Made by a program: the position numbers and the translations under genes. The notes under the pieces are model-generated. The model was not told the origin of the DNA, ran no database searches, and saw only the letters and a program-made list of their open reading frames with translations. Below, piece after piece: positions 1 to 12,402 of a stretch of DNA of 64,000 nt (positions are counted from its first letter, which is position 1; each line of letters begins with the position of its first letter). This DNA is from Liolophura sinensis (taxonomy: Eukaryota > Mollusca > Polyplacophora > Chitonida > Chitonidae), in contig NC_088303.1 in the NCBI RefSeq assembly GCF_032854445.1, positions 1,061,501 through 1,125,500 on the forward strand, in the 5' to 3' direction.

Positions 1-262
1 GTGTCACTCTTGTGTACATGTATGTACAGGTCATTATGTATCCCATTGTGTCACTCATGTGTACATGTATGTACAGGTCAATGTGTATCCCAGTGTGTCA
101 CTCGTGTGTACATGTATGTACAGGTCATTATGTATCCCATTGTGTCACTCATGTGTACATGTATGTACAGGTCATTATGTATCCCAGTGTGTCACTCATG
201 TGTACATGTATGTACAGGTCATTATGTATCCCAGTGTGTCACTCATGTGTACATGTTCATAT
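1..262. repeat. 47-bp minisatellite, about 5.5 copies, upstream of a MEAK7 exon
   Basis: Units start near 1, 48 and 95 and continue to about 262, each containing a tcactcatgtgtacatgta core and a tgtacag/gt step. The last partial unit runs straight into the true 3' splice site (tttgttctacag) of the exon at 279. The array lies in a MEAK7 intron. The overlapping + strand open frames it creates are not genes. Confidence 0.9.
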
Positions 263-278
263 GTTCTTTGTTCTACAG

Positions 279-3200
279 TTTGTGGCTCTTCTCATCAAGT
301 CATATGTCAAAATCAACCAGAAAAGTGAACAGTTCAAAAGTTGGAAGTTTTCTTCACCTGAAAAATGGGCCAAGAGTCTTTCTCTTTACCTATTAACAGA
401 TCTCTTTGAGAAAGGTTGGTTTCTATGAAAATATGGACATATTCTTTGATTGTATTTCTCCATACAAGAAACAGCACTTTGAATACATTGGCCTTCGGTT
501 CAGCATGCGTGCTACAAGATGACAATGTCCTGATTTGATCTGAGATTTGTTTCATATTTTTGCAAGCTTCCAAGAAATCAGAAATACAGATCTTTACTCT
601 ATCATTCACAATAACCGAGAATTTGACCTTGTCAAGTGTTCTGTTCTCCATATGGCAAAGCTGTATGCTATGAAAATGCATTTCCTGTAACCCTGAAGTA
701 GTTGTGCTTCATATCACGTAATGTCACAAATAAAACAAATGTGACCGGAACATCGTCAGCCAGCTGAAATTTGCCAACTTTGCCATTTGCTAATGGAATC
801 AGCTGCATTTGGCATTATCCCGAAAAAGATAAACTTGTGGAGCGTTTGGGTTGAAACAAAGATGATTATATCATTAAAAGGGGTGATGGCGGCTTGTATT
901 ATCGTCTTCACTATAGCTGCATGATGAGACGATATGAGCTGTACTTTCACCTAATAGGAAACCCGTTTTTGTGGCATATATGTTTTCGTTGACACATGGA
1001 AGATATCAGAGGGGACAGGACCGAGGTCCAGGTTAGTGAATGTAAGAATTCAGAACGATCTGTCAGGAACCTGGCATATTGTGGTGGTTTCCAGTGGCTC
1101 AGCCTAGACTCTTTCAGCTATAAATCAAGAAAAAATCAAAAAAACAGTCTTTGGTGGGGAGAAAAACTACAGTCAAAAAAATACTGTATTTCACCTAATG
1201 TTTGTCCGTAAAAATGTACTGTCAGAAGCCCCTTAAGGCCTTAAAGCGATACTTTTGAGGCCAGCCCCTAAATCCATCCAAATCAAGAAAAACTGAAGTA
1301 CATTAGATAGGTGATAAACAGTAAATAAATAAATACACAATGTACCTGTGTGGGATGTTTCAGGTCCCTCCAATGCACAGTGTACATGTGAGGGATGTTT
1401 CAGGTCCCTCCAATACACAATGTACCTGTGTGGGATGTTTCAGGTCCCTCCAATACACAATGTACCTGTGAGGGATGTTTCAGGTCCCTCCAATACACAA
1501 TGTACATGTGAGGGATGTTTCAGGTCCCTCCAACACACATTGTACATATATGGAATGTTTCAGGTCCCTCCGATACACAATGTACATGTGAGGGATGTTT
1601 CAGGTCCCTCCAACACACATTGTACATATATGGAATGTTTCAGGTTCCTCCGATACACAATGTACATGTGAGGGATGTTTCAGGTCCCTCCAACACACAT
1701 TGTACATATATGGAATGTTTCAGGTTCCTCCAATACACAGTGTACATATATTGACTGTTTCAGGTCCCTCCAATACACAGTTTACATATATGGAATGTTT
1801 CAGGTCCTTCCAATACACAGTTTACATATATGGACTGTTTCAGGTCCCTCCACGCAAGAAGCCAGTGGCAATCCACCAGAACGATCATTCACAGAATGGG
1901 AGCTGGAAGCCTGGTTGTCCAGCTGCCCTTTGTTCTCACACATACTAGATCTGGTGTTTCATTCATGTTTTAGGATAAGCCAGGTGTGTTTCAATCCATA
2001 CTTAACCTAAAAGTTCAGAATGTTTGATTTTACAATTATTGGTATAAGTAATGTCAAAATCTTTCCACCAGCTCTACCAAGGTTGCTGCTGGTGAATTTG
2101 TTTTGTAGTATTAATTAAATTGTAGTTACATTAAAATGTTCTTGCTGGGACAAGGAGTTATTGAGAACCTCCTTACCGTACCTCAGTTGTTCTTGTAGTC
2201 TTTATGGCAATAAGCAGTCAAAAAGGCTAGTAGGTCTGTATACATGTAAGTTGTCCTATAATTACTTGAGCTTTGTTGAAGGTCTCGTGCCTTCCATGTA
2301 TGAAATGTTGGGATAGTGCTGTAAGTGAAAATTGTTTGCATTTGTACATGTACTTGTGGGAAAGTTTGTTGGTTATTTGTCAAACTGTGGGCAAACCCCT
2401 GTCCGTCACACATGAGTGCTAACATTCCTTGCGTGTAAACTGAAAATAAGTTATAAAAATAAGTTAAGAAAATAAAGAAACAAATAATGAAATATATTAG
2501 CTGCCTTTAAATAGTTGGCTCCCCCCAATGGCCCAATTGTCACCTGCAAAGCTGTACCACACATTGTCACATTTCAGTCGGAAGAGTATTCTGAGCGATT
2601 CCTCACCCCCATGATTCCCACAGTGTCCAATGTGAACTGGACCAAAGCACAAACTATCCTGGATGTTCCTGCATTGATATTGTTAAGCTACAGCCTGCCC
2701 GGCGAGCTGCGGGGCAACTGGCGCCCTCTGTACAGTAACCACCAGTATGGGGATAGCTTTTCACAACTGCAGACTCGCATCCTCAAACAGGGCCCCACGG
2801 TGATAGTTGTACGGGACAAAGCTGGACATGTGTTTGGAGGGTTTGCATCTGTCAGCTGGAACATCAGACCACAGTTTGTAGGCAAGCACCAAGTTATTAT
2901 TACCTTGTTTAGGTTTGTCATGTGCCTGGTGAAGGTCGATGTTTTACTTTTGGACGCCCTGGTTTCCTCCACCTGTATAAACTAGACCGCCATCAGTTAA
3001 TCAATAATCACTAAGGACTTCATGAAAAGTGTGATCATTGGGTGTACCCCAACTGGTGAGAAATGTGTATGTGTATACACATATACAGCTAATAATGGTG
3101 TGTATGTGTATACACATATACAGCTAATAATGGTGTGTATGTGTATACACATATACAGCTAATAATGGTGTGTATGTGTATACACATATACAGCTAATAA

Positions 3201-6200
3201 TGCATTCACCTAATGGACCTTAAAACAAACTATTTTGAGCTAAAACTATGAATGTGATGTCACTGATACCCTCTGGGCCCCAACAGACCACTATAAAACC
3301 CAATGGTTTGAAAGCATTTTACTTGGTTGGAAATAGTCTAAAAAACAACTGTTTTCTTTGTTTTTGTAAGGATGGTTTTACTGGCAAGTTGATAACCAAG
3401 TCACCAATATACTGTCAGAGAGTTTCGTACAATGATAAAGCAAACATTAATATGTTCTTATAAGAGTGCTTTAACAACTTTTTCTGGGTGGTTTTCTGTT
3501 ATCAGGAACAGCATCCTGTTTCCTGTTCAGTCTTTCACCTCAGTTCAGTGTGTACAACGGGACTGGTTACAACGAACACTACATGTACCTTAACCACGGC
3601 GTTAAGACCATGCCAAATGGACTGGTGAGTCAAGGCAGAGTTTTTATATCCTCTCATACAGTCTAGTGACTGGAGGTGTTGGCCTCTCAATCTCTGGGTG
3701 TAGGTTCAGACTCAGCATTGGACATTGAGTAGATACATTTTCCAGTTCTCACAGCTTGGCAAATTCTTACATTCATTGAAGGCTACTGATATTCCCCCTG
3801 TATGGTGAGCATATCTGGACATCACGTCCATGGGAAGGTTTGTCACTGACTTGCCAAAGGCCTGTGGTTTACGTCAAGCACTTTGGTTTCTTTAACTCAT
3901 AAACTGACTGACATTGTATAAGTCAAAAATTCATAAGTATTGCATTAAGTAATGATGAAATAAGTAAATGACTACAAAAGCAATGGGGGCATCTTATTTG
4001 GTACTTTTAAGAGGCAAACCCTAAACTTTGATGATTTCTGGAATAACAAAAATATTATTGTCAAGAAGGAATGACATTGAATGTTTGTGTACAGTAAATA
4101 AGCATTATTAGAAGAGTAGGTTATTCAAAAAGAAAACTTCTCTGGGTATCAGTGGAATGATGTGATGTAGCTAAAGGGAAAAGACAGTGCAATGATGTGA
4201 TGTATGTAAAGGGAAAAGACAGTGGAATGATGTGATGTATGTAAAGGGAAAAGACAGTGCAATGATGTGATGTATGTAAAGGGAAAAGACAGTGCAATGG
4301 TGTAATGTAGGTAAAGGGAAAAGACAGTGGAATGATATGATATAGCTAAAGGGAAAAGACAGTGCAATGATGTGATGTATGTAAAGGGAAAAGACAGTGC
4401 AATGGTGTGATGTAGCTAGAGGGAAAAGACAGTGCAGTGGTGTGATGTAGGTAAAGGGAAAAGACATTGCAGTGGTGTGATGTATGTAAAGGGAAAAGAA
4501 AGTGCAATGGTGTGATGTAGGTAAAGGGAAAAGACAGTGCAATGGTGTGATGTAGGTAAAGGGAAAAGACAGTGCAATGGTGTGATGTAGGAAAAGGGAA
4601 AAGACAGTGGAATGATATGATGTAGCTAGAGGGAAAAGACAGTGCAGTGGTGTGATGTAGGTAAAGGGAAAAGACAGTGGAATGGTGTGATGTAGGTAAG
4701 GGGAAAAGACAGTTCAATGATGTGATGTAGGTAAGGGGAAAAGACAGTGCAATGGTGTGATGTATGTAAAGGGAAAAGACAGTGCAGTGGTGTGATGCAT
4801 GTAAAGGGAAAAGACAGTGCAGTAGTGTGATGTAGGTAAAGGCAAAAGACAGTGCAGTGGTGTGATGTAGGCAAAGGGAAAAGAAAGTGCAATGATGTGA
4901 TGTATGTAAAGGGAAAAGACAGTGCAAGGGTGTGATGTAGGAAAAGGGAAAAGACAGTGCAATGGTGTGATGTAGGCAAAGGGAAAAGACAGTAGAATGG
5001 TGTGATGTAGGTAAAGGGAAAAGAAAGTGCAATGATGTGATGTAGGTAAAGGGAAAAGTAAGTGCAATGGTGTGATGTATGTAAAGGGAAAAGACAGTGC
5101 AATGGTGTCATGTATGTAAAGGGAAAAGACAGTACAATGGTGTAATGTAGGTAAAGGGAAAAGACAGTGCAATGGTGTGATGTAGGTAAAGGGAAAAGAC
5201 AGTACAATGGTGTGATGTATGTAAAGGGAAAAGACAGTACAATGGTGTGATGTAGGTAAAGGGAAAAGACAGTGCAATGATGTGATATAGGTAAAGGGAA
5301 AAGAAAGTGCAATGATGTGATGTAGGTAAAGGGAAAAGAAAGTGCAATGATGTGATGTAGGTAAAGGGAAAAGACAGCGCAATGATGTGATGTAGGTAAA
5401 GGGAAAAGACAGTGCAATGGTGTGATGTAGGAAAAGGGAAAAGACATTGCAATGGTGTGATGTATGTAAAGGGAAAAGACAGTGCAATGGTGTGATGTTT
5501 GTAAAGGGAAAAGACAATGTCATGATGTGGTTTGGTAAAAGTGTGTATTGTCAGGCATTTGTGTAAGCTGGATGCCTGTATGCCTTTAGGGTATGGGAGG
5601 CCAGCTAGACTATTTTGGTCTGTGGATTGATCAGTCCTTCAGTGTGGGCCACAGTAAGGCTGGACCTCGATGCACCACCTACGGTAGCCCTCAGCTATCC
5701 AAGACTGCTGATTTCCAGGTGGATGTGATTGAGGTGTGGGGAGTCGGGCCAGAGCCTAAAGAACAGGCTGAGGTAAAATTACCTTTGATCTTTTTATGTG
5801 AGTTTAAGAGTAGCTTTCAAATATCTAGGGCTGCTTTTCACCTGAACTAATTTAAGGTTATTACATGTAAACGCTTACATCTGTAATCATCAATATGTAA
5901 TTCATATTTAACTCATGAAACTGACCACAATCAAGGAAGGGGAAAATTCTAGAGTGCTGCACTTTAAACCATAGTCAAATAAATAAATAAATAAACAAAC
6001 TTAACATTTGCAAACATAGTTTATATTCTTGTCTCTGAGTCTTGTGAACTGTTATTGATTCAGTCTTCATCAGTTGATGGGTCACCATATAAAGTGTACT
6101 GTAAGTTTACAGTATCTAGAAACTCTCCCGTTTCCTTCCTTTTGAGTGGGTCAGATCATGTGATTAAAACTGAAAAGGCTATTTGACTGGTCATTTGGAA

Positions 6201-6603
6201 AAAACAAGAGCAGTGTCTTTCTACAGTTCAGTTTATATGTTATGGTAATTGGTAAGTGAAAAGGTTATTGACATGCGTAGCATTTGTTATCTTCCCATTT
6301 AGACACAGGGCGAGGTATTTCCTGTTAGAGGCCCTCCTTTTCAGGTTAAATGAAATTCACACATGGTTTTAAGTATATCACATATAAAATTTGAGATTGC
6401 TATATGTCAGTGGCTACAGTTCTTACTTTGTCTGTTTAATTACCCATTGACAGGATGAAGAATGTGAATCCAGTATTTTGGATAAAGACCCAGAGGCCAA
6501 GGCCATGTTGAGTTTAATTGACAGAGGACCACTGAGTGAAGGGTTGAGGGAAGGGGACGCCACTGCGGGTAGTCCAGAAGACCATGAGTTACCCCCTCTT
6601 TGA
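279..6603 (+). CDS. MEAK7: MEAK7/TLDC1-like TLDc-domain protein, 5' end outside the window
   Basis: Six exons: 279-414, 1844-1983, 2515-2881, 3506-3624, 5590-5772 and 6454-6603 (TGA). They join in one frame of about 364 codons with consistent phases (1,0,1,0,0). The upstream exons are to the left of the window. The exon at 2515 opens the TLDc domain. Recognisable TLDc segments are GHVFGGFASVSW, GYNEHYMYLNHG, GGQLDYFGLWID and CTTYGSPQLS, in the family order, and resemble MEAK7 (mTOR-associated eak-7 homologue) more than OXR1 or NCOA7. MEAK7 is described as a lysosome-associated activator of an alternative mTOR signal; applying that here is by homology only. Intron 3 uses a GC donor (AG/GCAAG at 2882), which is the only way to keep the frame. 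The first two assigned exons lie N-terminal to the TLDc domain and are less certain, but their phases fit. The last exon encodes an acidic tail. Confidence 0.85.
1341..1843. repeat. 40-bp minisatellite carrying a 3' splice site, 13 copies
   Basis: Units of 40 bp start near 1352, 1392 and so on to 1832. Each contains gtttcag followed by gtccctcc. The final unit is the real acceptor and first bases of the MEAK7 exon at 1844 (gtttcag/GTCCCTCCA). The array therefore consists of tandem copies of an acceptor site plus about 9 exon bases. The + strand open frames across it (1348-1948) are artefacts of the repeat, apart from the true exon at the end. Confidence 0.9.
3064..3201. repeat. 35-bp tandem repeat, 4 copies, in MEAK7 intron 3
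   Basis: Four nearly perfect units, each holding the palindromic stretch tgtgtatacacata followed by cagctaataatgg. No coding potential. Confidence 0.9.
4145..5524. repeat. 35-bp minisatellite, about 39 copies, in MEAK7 intron 4
   Basis: The unit is of the form gtgatgtaggtaaagggaaa followed by agacagtgcaatg. It fills most of the intron between the exons ending at 3624 and starting at 5590. Many units carry tag/gtaaag, which resembles a 5' splice site. Because the unit is not a multiple of 3, long - strand open frames arise with a 35-residue super-repeat. I regard these as artefacts. Confidence 0.93.
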
Positions 6604-7848
6604 ATATTAATAGGTTTTGTGAGAGAATCAGAAACATACTCCAATTTTTCTTTACTTTTGTTGTTGCTTCTTGTCTGGATATGTCGGAATGTTCTTCAAA
6701 ACAGACCGAAAGCTTATACTGATACTAACTATATCTACAGGTGTTGCAACTATGGCACATTGGACATGTAATACATGGGATTGGAATTTTGGAAATTCAG
6801 TTATGTCTACTGGTTGAGGAATAAATATGATATCGTTCTGTTTTTACTTTGTATGGGCATAATCAGCAGTATTCTGGGAATTTCTGATGAATACTGTATT
6901 TCATCTTGGTAAGTTTGATAATTAAAAAAAAGTACTTTCAGTAAACATAAAGGACTTAAAATGAACACTTTTGATTGCAGTGCTTGAGTTTTTCAACTTC
7001 ACAAAAAAAGTCTTTAGTGGCATGATAAGGTGAATGACTCAGTGAGAATCGAGCAAAATGAGTCATTCAGTGAGAATCAAGCAAAATGAGTCATTCAGTG
7101 AGAATCAAGCTAAATGTGTCACTTGACAAAAACTTCAGGTCAAATACCATACTGAAGAACAGTTTTCCGTTTTCTGTATGTTTCAGGTAGGTTTCTTTGT
7201 CTGTGAATCTGTATTGCCGGACTGTAGAGATTGTATGTGTTCACATTTGGGGATCATTGTCATTTTATCGGAACAGTCAAATGTGCACTTGAAATCTTTG
7301 ATTAACCATGAAGGTTTCAGCTTTATTTTTAATTATATTTCATTGTAATAACTGTTTTTACATCAGTGACTTTCCACAATCAGCATTGCCATGACACATC
7401 TGAACTGTGAAAGTTAGTACATGGAAGTCCTTTTTTGGGTTTTTGTTTTGTTCTGTTATTAGCAAGATTAGGGGTGTCTGTGTGGTGTGTTTTTGTGGAA
7501 TGGGCTGGAATGGGGTGGGGTGTGAGAGGGTAATATACTGCCAACTGATGTTAATTTCATGTTATGAGTATTTTCAAGTACTCATTAGTTTAAGACACCT
7601 GGCATGCCACTGTAAGGTGCAGGTGCTCAAAAAATCACAAATTTTGAGTTTATATAACTTGTTTAACTGATAATTATTTTTGTTAATACATTTCAAAATT
7701 CCAAAAGAGATAGAAAATGTTGACAGGCATTTTGTGATAGGGAAATGAAAATGAAAAACAAATAATTCTTGGAAGCAAAAATGGTGAGTTACACTTTTAT
7801 GTCATGTGGATTTCAAACAGGGATATGAATTTTTATATACTTATCTGT
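6604..7848 (+). other. MEAK7 3' UTR and flank; no gene seen
   Basis: AT-rich sequence after the MEAK7 stop. A canonical AATAAA lies at 6820-6825, about 217 bases after the stop, and is a plausible polyadenylation signal. A 28-bp repeat (gtcattcagtgagaatcaag core, 3 copies) occupies about 7030-7125. No other open frame looks coding. Confidence 0.6.
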
Positions 7849-8189
7849 TATATAAAGAAATGTGTGCTTCATTTGGTGACCACTGAGACTTTCATATATA
7901 TGCCTTTCCAGTGATAAATAGAACTGCATGCATGACTACCTTTACATTGGTTGTCAGCTGCTGTGAGTCAAAATATAAATAAAACAAAAACAACACTGTG
8001 AGGGACATAGTTTGTGATTTCACCTTCATACAAACATAAATAGCAGCAAATTTGTCCGAAAATACAGGCATGAATCAGAGCTCAGAATTGAGATGAACAA
8101 TACCATCCCTTCTTCAAGGTGTCAGGTTTTGTCACAAATTGTTTCATAATGATTAAATTTGATTATATTATTCATTGTATCCTATTGCC

Positions 8190-9795
8190 ATCCCAGTAGA
8201 GACGTCGGTCTCAGTTGTCATACAGTTGTGGCCCAGTACAGACATCAGCTGTCATACAGCTGTGACCCAGTACAGACATCAGCTGTCATACAGCTGTAGC
8301 CCAGTACAGACATCAGTTGTCATACAGTTGTGGCCCAGTACAGGCATCAGTTTTCTTACAGTTGTGGCCCAGTACAGGCATCAATTGGCATAGAGCTTTG
8401 GCCCAGTTCAAGCATCAGTTGTCATAGAGCTGTGGCCCGGTACAGGCATCAGTTGTCATATAACTGTGGCCCAGTACAGGCATCAGCTGTCATACACCTG
8501 TAGCCAAGTACAGACATAAGTTGTCATACAGTTGTGGCCGAGTTTAGACATCAGTTGTCATACAGTTGTGGTCCAGTAGAGGCATCAGTGGTGATACAGT
8601 TGTTGCCCAGTACAGGCATCAGTTGTCATATAACTGTGGCCCAGTACAGGCATCAGCTGTCATACACCTGTAGCCAAGTACAGACATAAGTTGTCATACA
8701 GTTGTGGCCGAGTTTAGACATCAGTTGTCATACAGTTGTGGTCCAGTACAGGCATCAGTGGTGATACAGTTGTTGCCCAGTACAGGCATCAGTTGTCATA
8801 GAGCTGTGGCCCAGTACAGGCATCAGTTGTCAAAGAGCTGTGGCCCAGTACAGACATCAGTTGTCATACAGTTGTGTCCCAGTACAGGCATCAGTTGTCA
8901 TAGAACTGTGTCCCAGTACAGGCATCAGTTGTCATACAGTTGTGGCCCAGTACAGATATCAGTTGTCATAAAGTTGTGGCCCAGTACAGGGAGCGGTTGT
9001 CATGGAGCTGTGGGCCAGTACAAACATCTGCTGTCAAACAGTTGTGGCCCAGTACAGGCATCAGTTGTCATACAGTTGTGGCCCAGTACAGGCATCACTT
9101 GTCATACAGATGTGGCCCAGTACATGCATCAGTTGTCATACAGTTGTGGCCCAGTACAGACATCATTTGTAATAGAGCTGTGGCCCAGTACAGGCATTAG
9201 TTGTCATAGAACTGTGGCCCAGTACAGGCATTAGTTGTCATAGAGCTGTGGCCCAGTAGAAACATAAGTTGTCATAGAGCTTTGTTCCAGTACAGGCATC
9301 AGTTGTCATAGAGGTGTGGCCCAGTACAGGCATCAGTTGTCATACAGTTGTGGCCCAGTACAGATATCAGTTGTCATAAAGTTGTGGCCCAGTACAGGCA
9401 GCGGTTGTCATGGAGCTGTGGCCCAATGGAAACATTAGTTGTCATAAAGTTGTGGCCCAGTACAGGCTGCGGTTGTCATGGAGCTGTGGCCCAGTACATG
9501 CATCTGTTGTCATACATCTGCTGCCCAGTACAGGCATTACTTGTCATAGAGCTGTTGTCCAGTATTAGGCATTAGTTGTCATACAGTTGTGGCCCAGTAC
9601 AGATATCAGTTGTCACAAAGTTGTGGCCCAGTACAGGCAGCGGTTGTCATGGAGCTGTGGCCCAGTACATGCATCAGTTGTCACACATCTGCCGCCCAGT
9701 ACAGGCATTACTTGTCATAGAGCTGTTGTCCAGTATTAGTTGTCATAAAACTTCGGCCGATTTCTAGGCATCAATTGTCATAGAGCTGTATGAGC
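8190..9795. repeat. 34-bp minisatellite in A1, about 47 copies
   Basis: The unit contains gtggcccagtacaggcatca and gttgtcatacagtt. A block of five units (about 170 bp) near 8460 is repeated near 8630, so higher-order copying occurred. The + strand open frames of up to 176 codons inside it are repeat artefacts. Confidence 0.93.
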
Positions 9796-10690
9796 GAAGA
9801 TTTACACTGAAATTTTTTTGGTACAGTTACTTATGTGTACCAGCCTGCCGATTGAAGTGATCACAACGACGATTTACCTCTCAGACAATATACATATACT
9901 TCTGCCAATGACTGTTGCTGTTGTGCCACAAATATGTAAATCATGCCACAAATATGTAAATCATGCCACAAATATGCAAATCATGTCACAAATAAGCCGA
10001 CATTTGTCACTCAATGTACAGCCTCTATTAGTCCAGAATTTTCTAGCCACCTTAATATTGTTGGAAGAAACTGATATAATTTGCAGATGTGTTGATCAAT
10101 CGCACTGCATGATTGATGTTACAAGCCTATTTGTACATGTCTAGTGTCAAAATATGTGATTCCAGGGTTGGCCTGCTATACAAATATACAAGTGCTGACT
10201 GGAAGCATTGGTGCCCTTTCCACTTAAATTGACATTCTATGTTCTGTAAAGCTTAGCTGTTTTACTCTCAGAAATATTAAATCTTCACCAATTCTGTTAG
10301 AAATTTACTCCTTTATTATGTCATTTTCTTAATTGTAGCTGCTGTGATGTTAACAAGTAGCCTCTTGATAGATGCATCTCACATAACAGAAAAGTCTAGA
10401 TGTTTACATTTTACCATTTGCTCCCTTACAGTTAATTTATACTGGCTATTTATGCTGTGGGTGTTTGTTTTGGGTGGAGATGAATGTTCATTAATATGTG
10501 ATGAAGATGTATGACAAATAGTACTGAAAAATGAGTGTGGTGATGAATCTTGGATGATGTATTTTGAAGAATGCTTAAGATGTATATAGTGTCTGCAAGA
10601 TATTTAGGAATGTGGAGTGGTGAAGAAATGTAGCCTACTTTCAGGAACGTGAAAAAATATGTGTAAATAGGAAAATTAAAAAACTAAGTG
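9796..10690. other. Unique spacer between arrays; no gene seen
   Basis: Low-repeat sequence shared with 51170-52080 of A2. It holds a short 22-bp repeat (atgccacaaatatgtaaatc, 3-4 copies, about 9930-9995). The only open frame is 108 codons (9818-10144). It is also open in A2, but it has no recognisable domain and includes the 22-bp repeat, so I do not call it a gene. Confidence 0.5.
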
Positions 10691-11520
10691 ATGTAAGGTT
10701 AAAAGTATTATGGTGAAGAATTCAAGTATGTACAGTGAAGAATGTTGAAGAGAATATGGCGTAGAGTGGTGTATATGTGTGGTGAAGAATGTTGTATATG
10801 TATGGTGAAGAATGTTGAAGAAGATGTGGCGAAAAATGGTGAAGAGAATGTGGCAAAGGGTGGTGTATATATGTGGTGAAGAATGTTGTATGTGTATGGT
10901 GAAGATTGTTGAAGAGAATGTGGCGAAGAATGGTGAAGAGAATGTGGAAAAGAGTGGTGTATATGTGTGGTGAAGAATGTTGTGTGTGTATGGTGCAGAA
11001 TGTTGAAGAGAATGTGGCGAAGAATGGTGAAGAGAATGTGGAAAAGAGTGGTGTATATGTGTGGTGAAGAATGTATATATATATGGCGAGGAATGGTGAA
11101 GAGAATATGACGAAGAATGGTGAAGAGAATGCGGCAAAAAATGGTGAAGAGAATGCTGTTTAGAGTGGTGTATATGTATGGTGAAGAAAATGGTGAAGAA
11201 AAATGTTCAACAGAAGAATGTTGAAGAGAATGTGGTTAAGAGTGGCATATACGTATAGTAAAGAATGTTGAAGAGAATGTGGCATAGAATAGTGTACATG
11301 TATGGTGAATGTTAAGAAGAATGTGACGAAAATTTTTGTATACGTATGGTGAAGAATGGTGTATATGTATGGTGAAGAATGGTGTATATGTATGATGAAG
11401 AATGGTGTATATGTGTGGTGAAGAATGGTGTATATGTATGGTGAAGAATGGTGTATATGTGTGGTGAAGAATGGTGTTTATGTGTGGTGAAAAATGTTGA
11501 ATGTGTAAGATGAATGTTAA
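10690..11520. repeat. 'tggtgaagaatg' complex minisatellite in A1
   Basis: Degenerate array of tggtgaagaatgttgtatat and gttgaagagaatgtggcgaa modules. The counterpart at 52080-53775 is twice as long. Long - strand open frames rich in HHSSPHSL-type repeats arise from it and are not credible proteins. Confidence 0.9.
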
Positions 11521-11767
11521 AGACCATGTTATGGTAAACGATGTAGCAGAACGTGTGAAGACTGTTACCATGTTGTATGTATAGGGATGAATGTTGAAGA
11601 ACATGCATCTTGGAAAATGTGAAGAACTTATATGATGGGTATTTTTGGGAAATATGTAGCATAAAAAATGTTGAAGATTATACATGTATTAATAGTGGAT
11701 TATCTCTATTGTTATTGTCATGTGTTCATCAGAGTCACATACACGTATACATGTACCTCCCTTCCAC

Positions 11768-11995
11768 CGGAGCCTGTATCACGGGGACTTTGGTCTGGAT
11801 ATGATACACATTGGGACCGTCATGATTTACCGGAGCCTGTACCACAGGGACTTTGGTCTGGATATGATACACATTGGGACCGTCATGATTTACCGGAGCC
11901 TGTACCACAGGGACTTTGGTCTGGATATGATACACATTGGGACCGTCATGATTGCCCGGAGCCTGTATCACGGGGACTTAGGTCAGGATATGATA
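11768..11995. repeat. 63-bp tandem repeat in A1, about 3.6 copies
   Basis: Units contain ggagcctgtaccacggggac, tttggtctggatatgataca and cattgggaccgtcatg. The period is a multiple of three, so frames stay open on both strands. The A2 counterpart has about 15 units. No start context, splice sites or known domain supports translation. Confidence 0.9.
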
Positions 11996-12396
11996 TGGAA
12001 CCGTTATGATTATGGGTATGCGTGGACCCGTGTAATTCTAATAAAATCTCGTTAGGTCCACTTCTAACACACAGAAATTCCACCGCTAGGAACGCTAGGA
12101 AATTCTCTTCCTCCTAAAACAATTCGGTTAGAATCGTCAGAGTGGGATAAAACCCATGTGAGTAAACAACAGAGATACAAATTCATCAGAAAAAGGTAAG
12201 AAGTCACGGAGGCAGCATGTGGAGACGGTATTTTGAGTGGATTTTTTCTTTGTGCCGCCGGGAAATTTTACACGTCGATGCAGCCGTCAACTATCTGATC
12301 GCCACAATCCTCGGTTATTTTTTGTTGAACCAGTTAATGAGGGACAGGTATTCCAAACTAAGTTAAGCTAATAACAAAGTACAATGTAAAAGCCTT

Positions 12397-12402
12397 TTTA
12401 TT
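12397..12402 (-). promoter_or_regulatory. Polyadenylation signal overlapping the GH16 copy 1 stop codon
   Basis: On the - strand the stop TGA is followed directly by ATAAA, so AATAAA uses the last base of the stop codon. This implies a very short 3' UTR if used. The same arrangement is present in copy 2. Confidence 0.55.

Noticed and set aside
4149-5523. Long overlapping - strand open frames (up to 273 codons) with HHCTVFSLY-type repeats
   Set aside because: They are the translation of a 35-bp intronic minisatellite in all three frames, with no start context or domain.
9818-10144. 108-codon open frame conserved between A1 and A2
   Set aside because: Conservation only reflects the recent duplication. 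It contains a 22-bp repeat and no domain.
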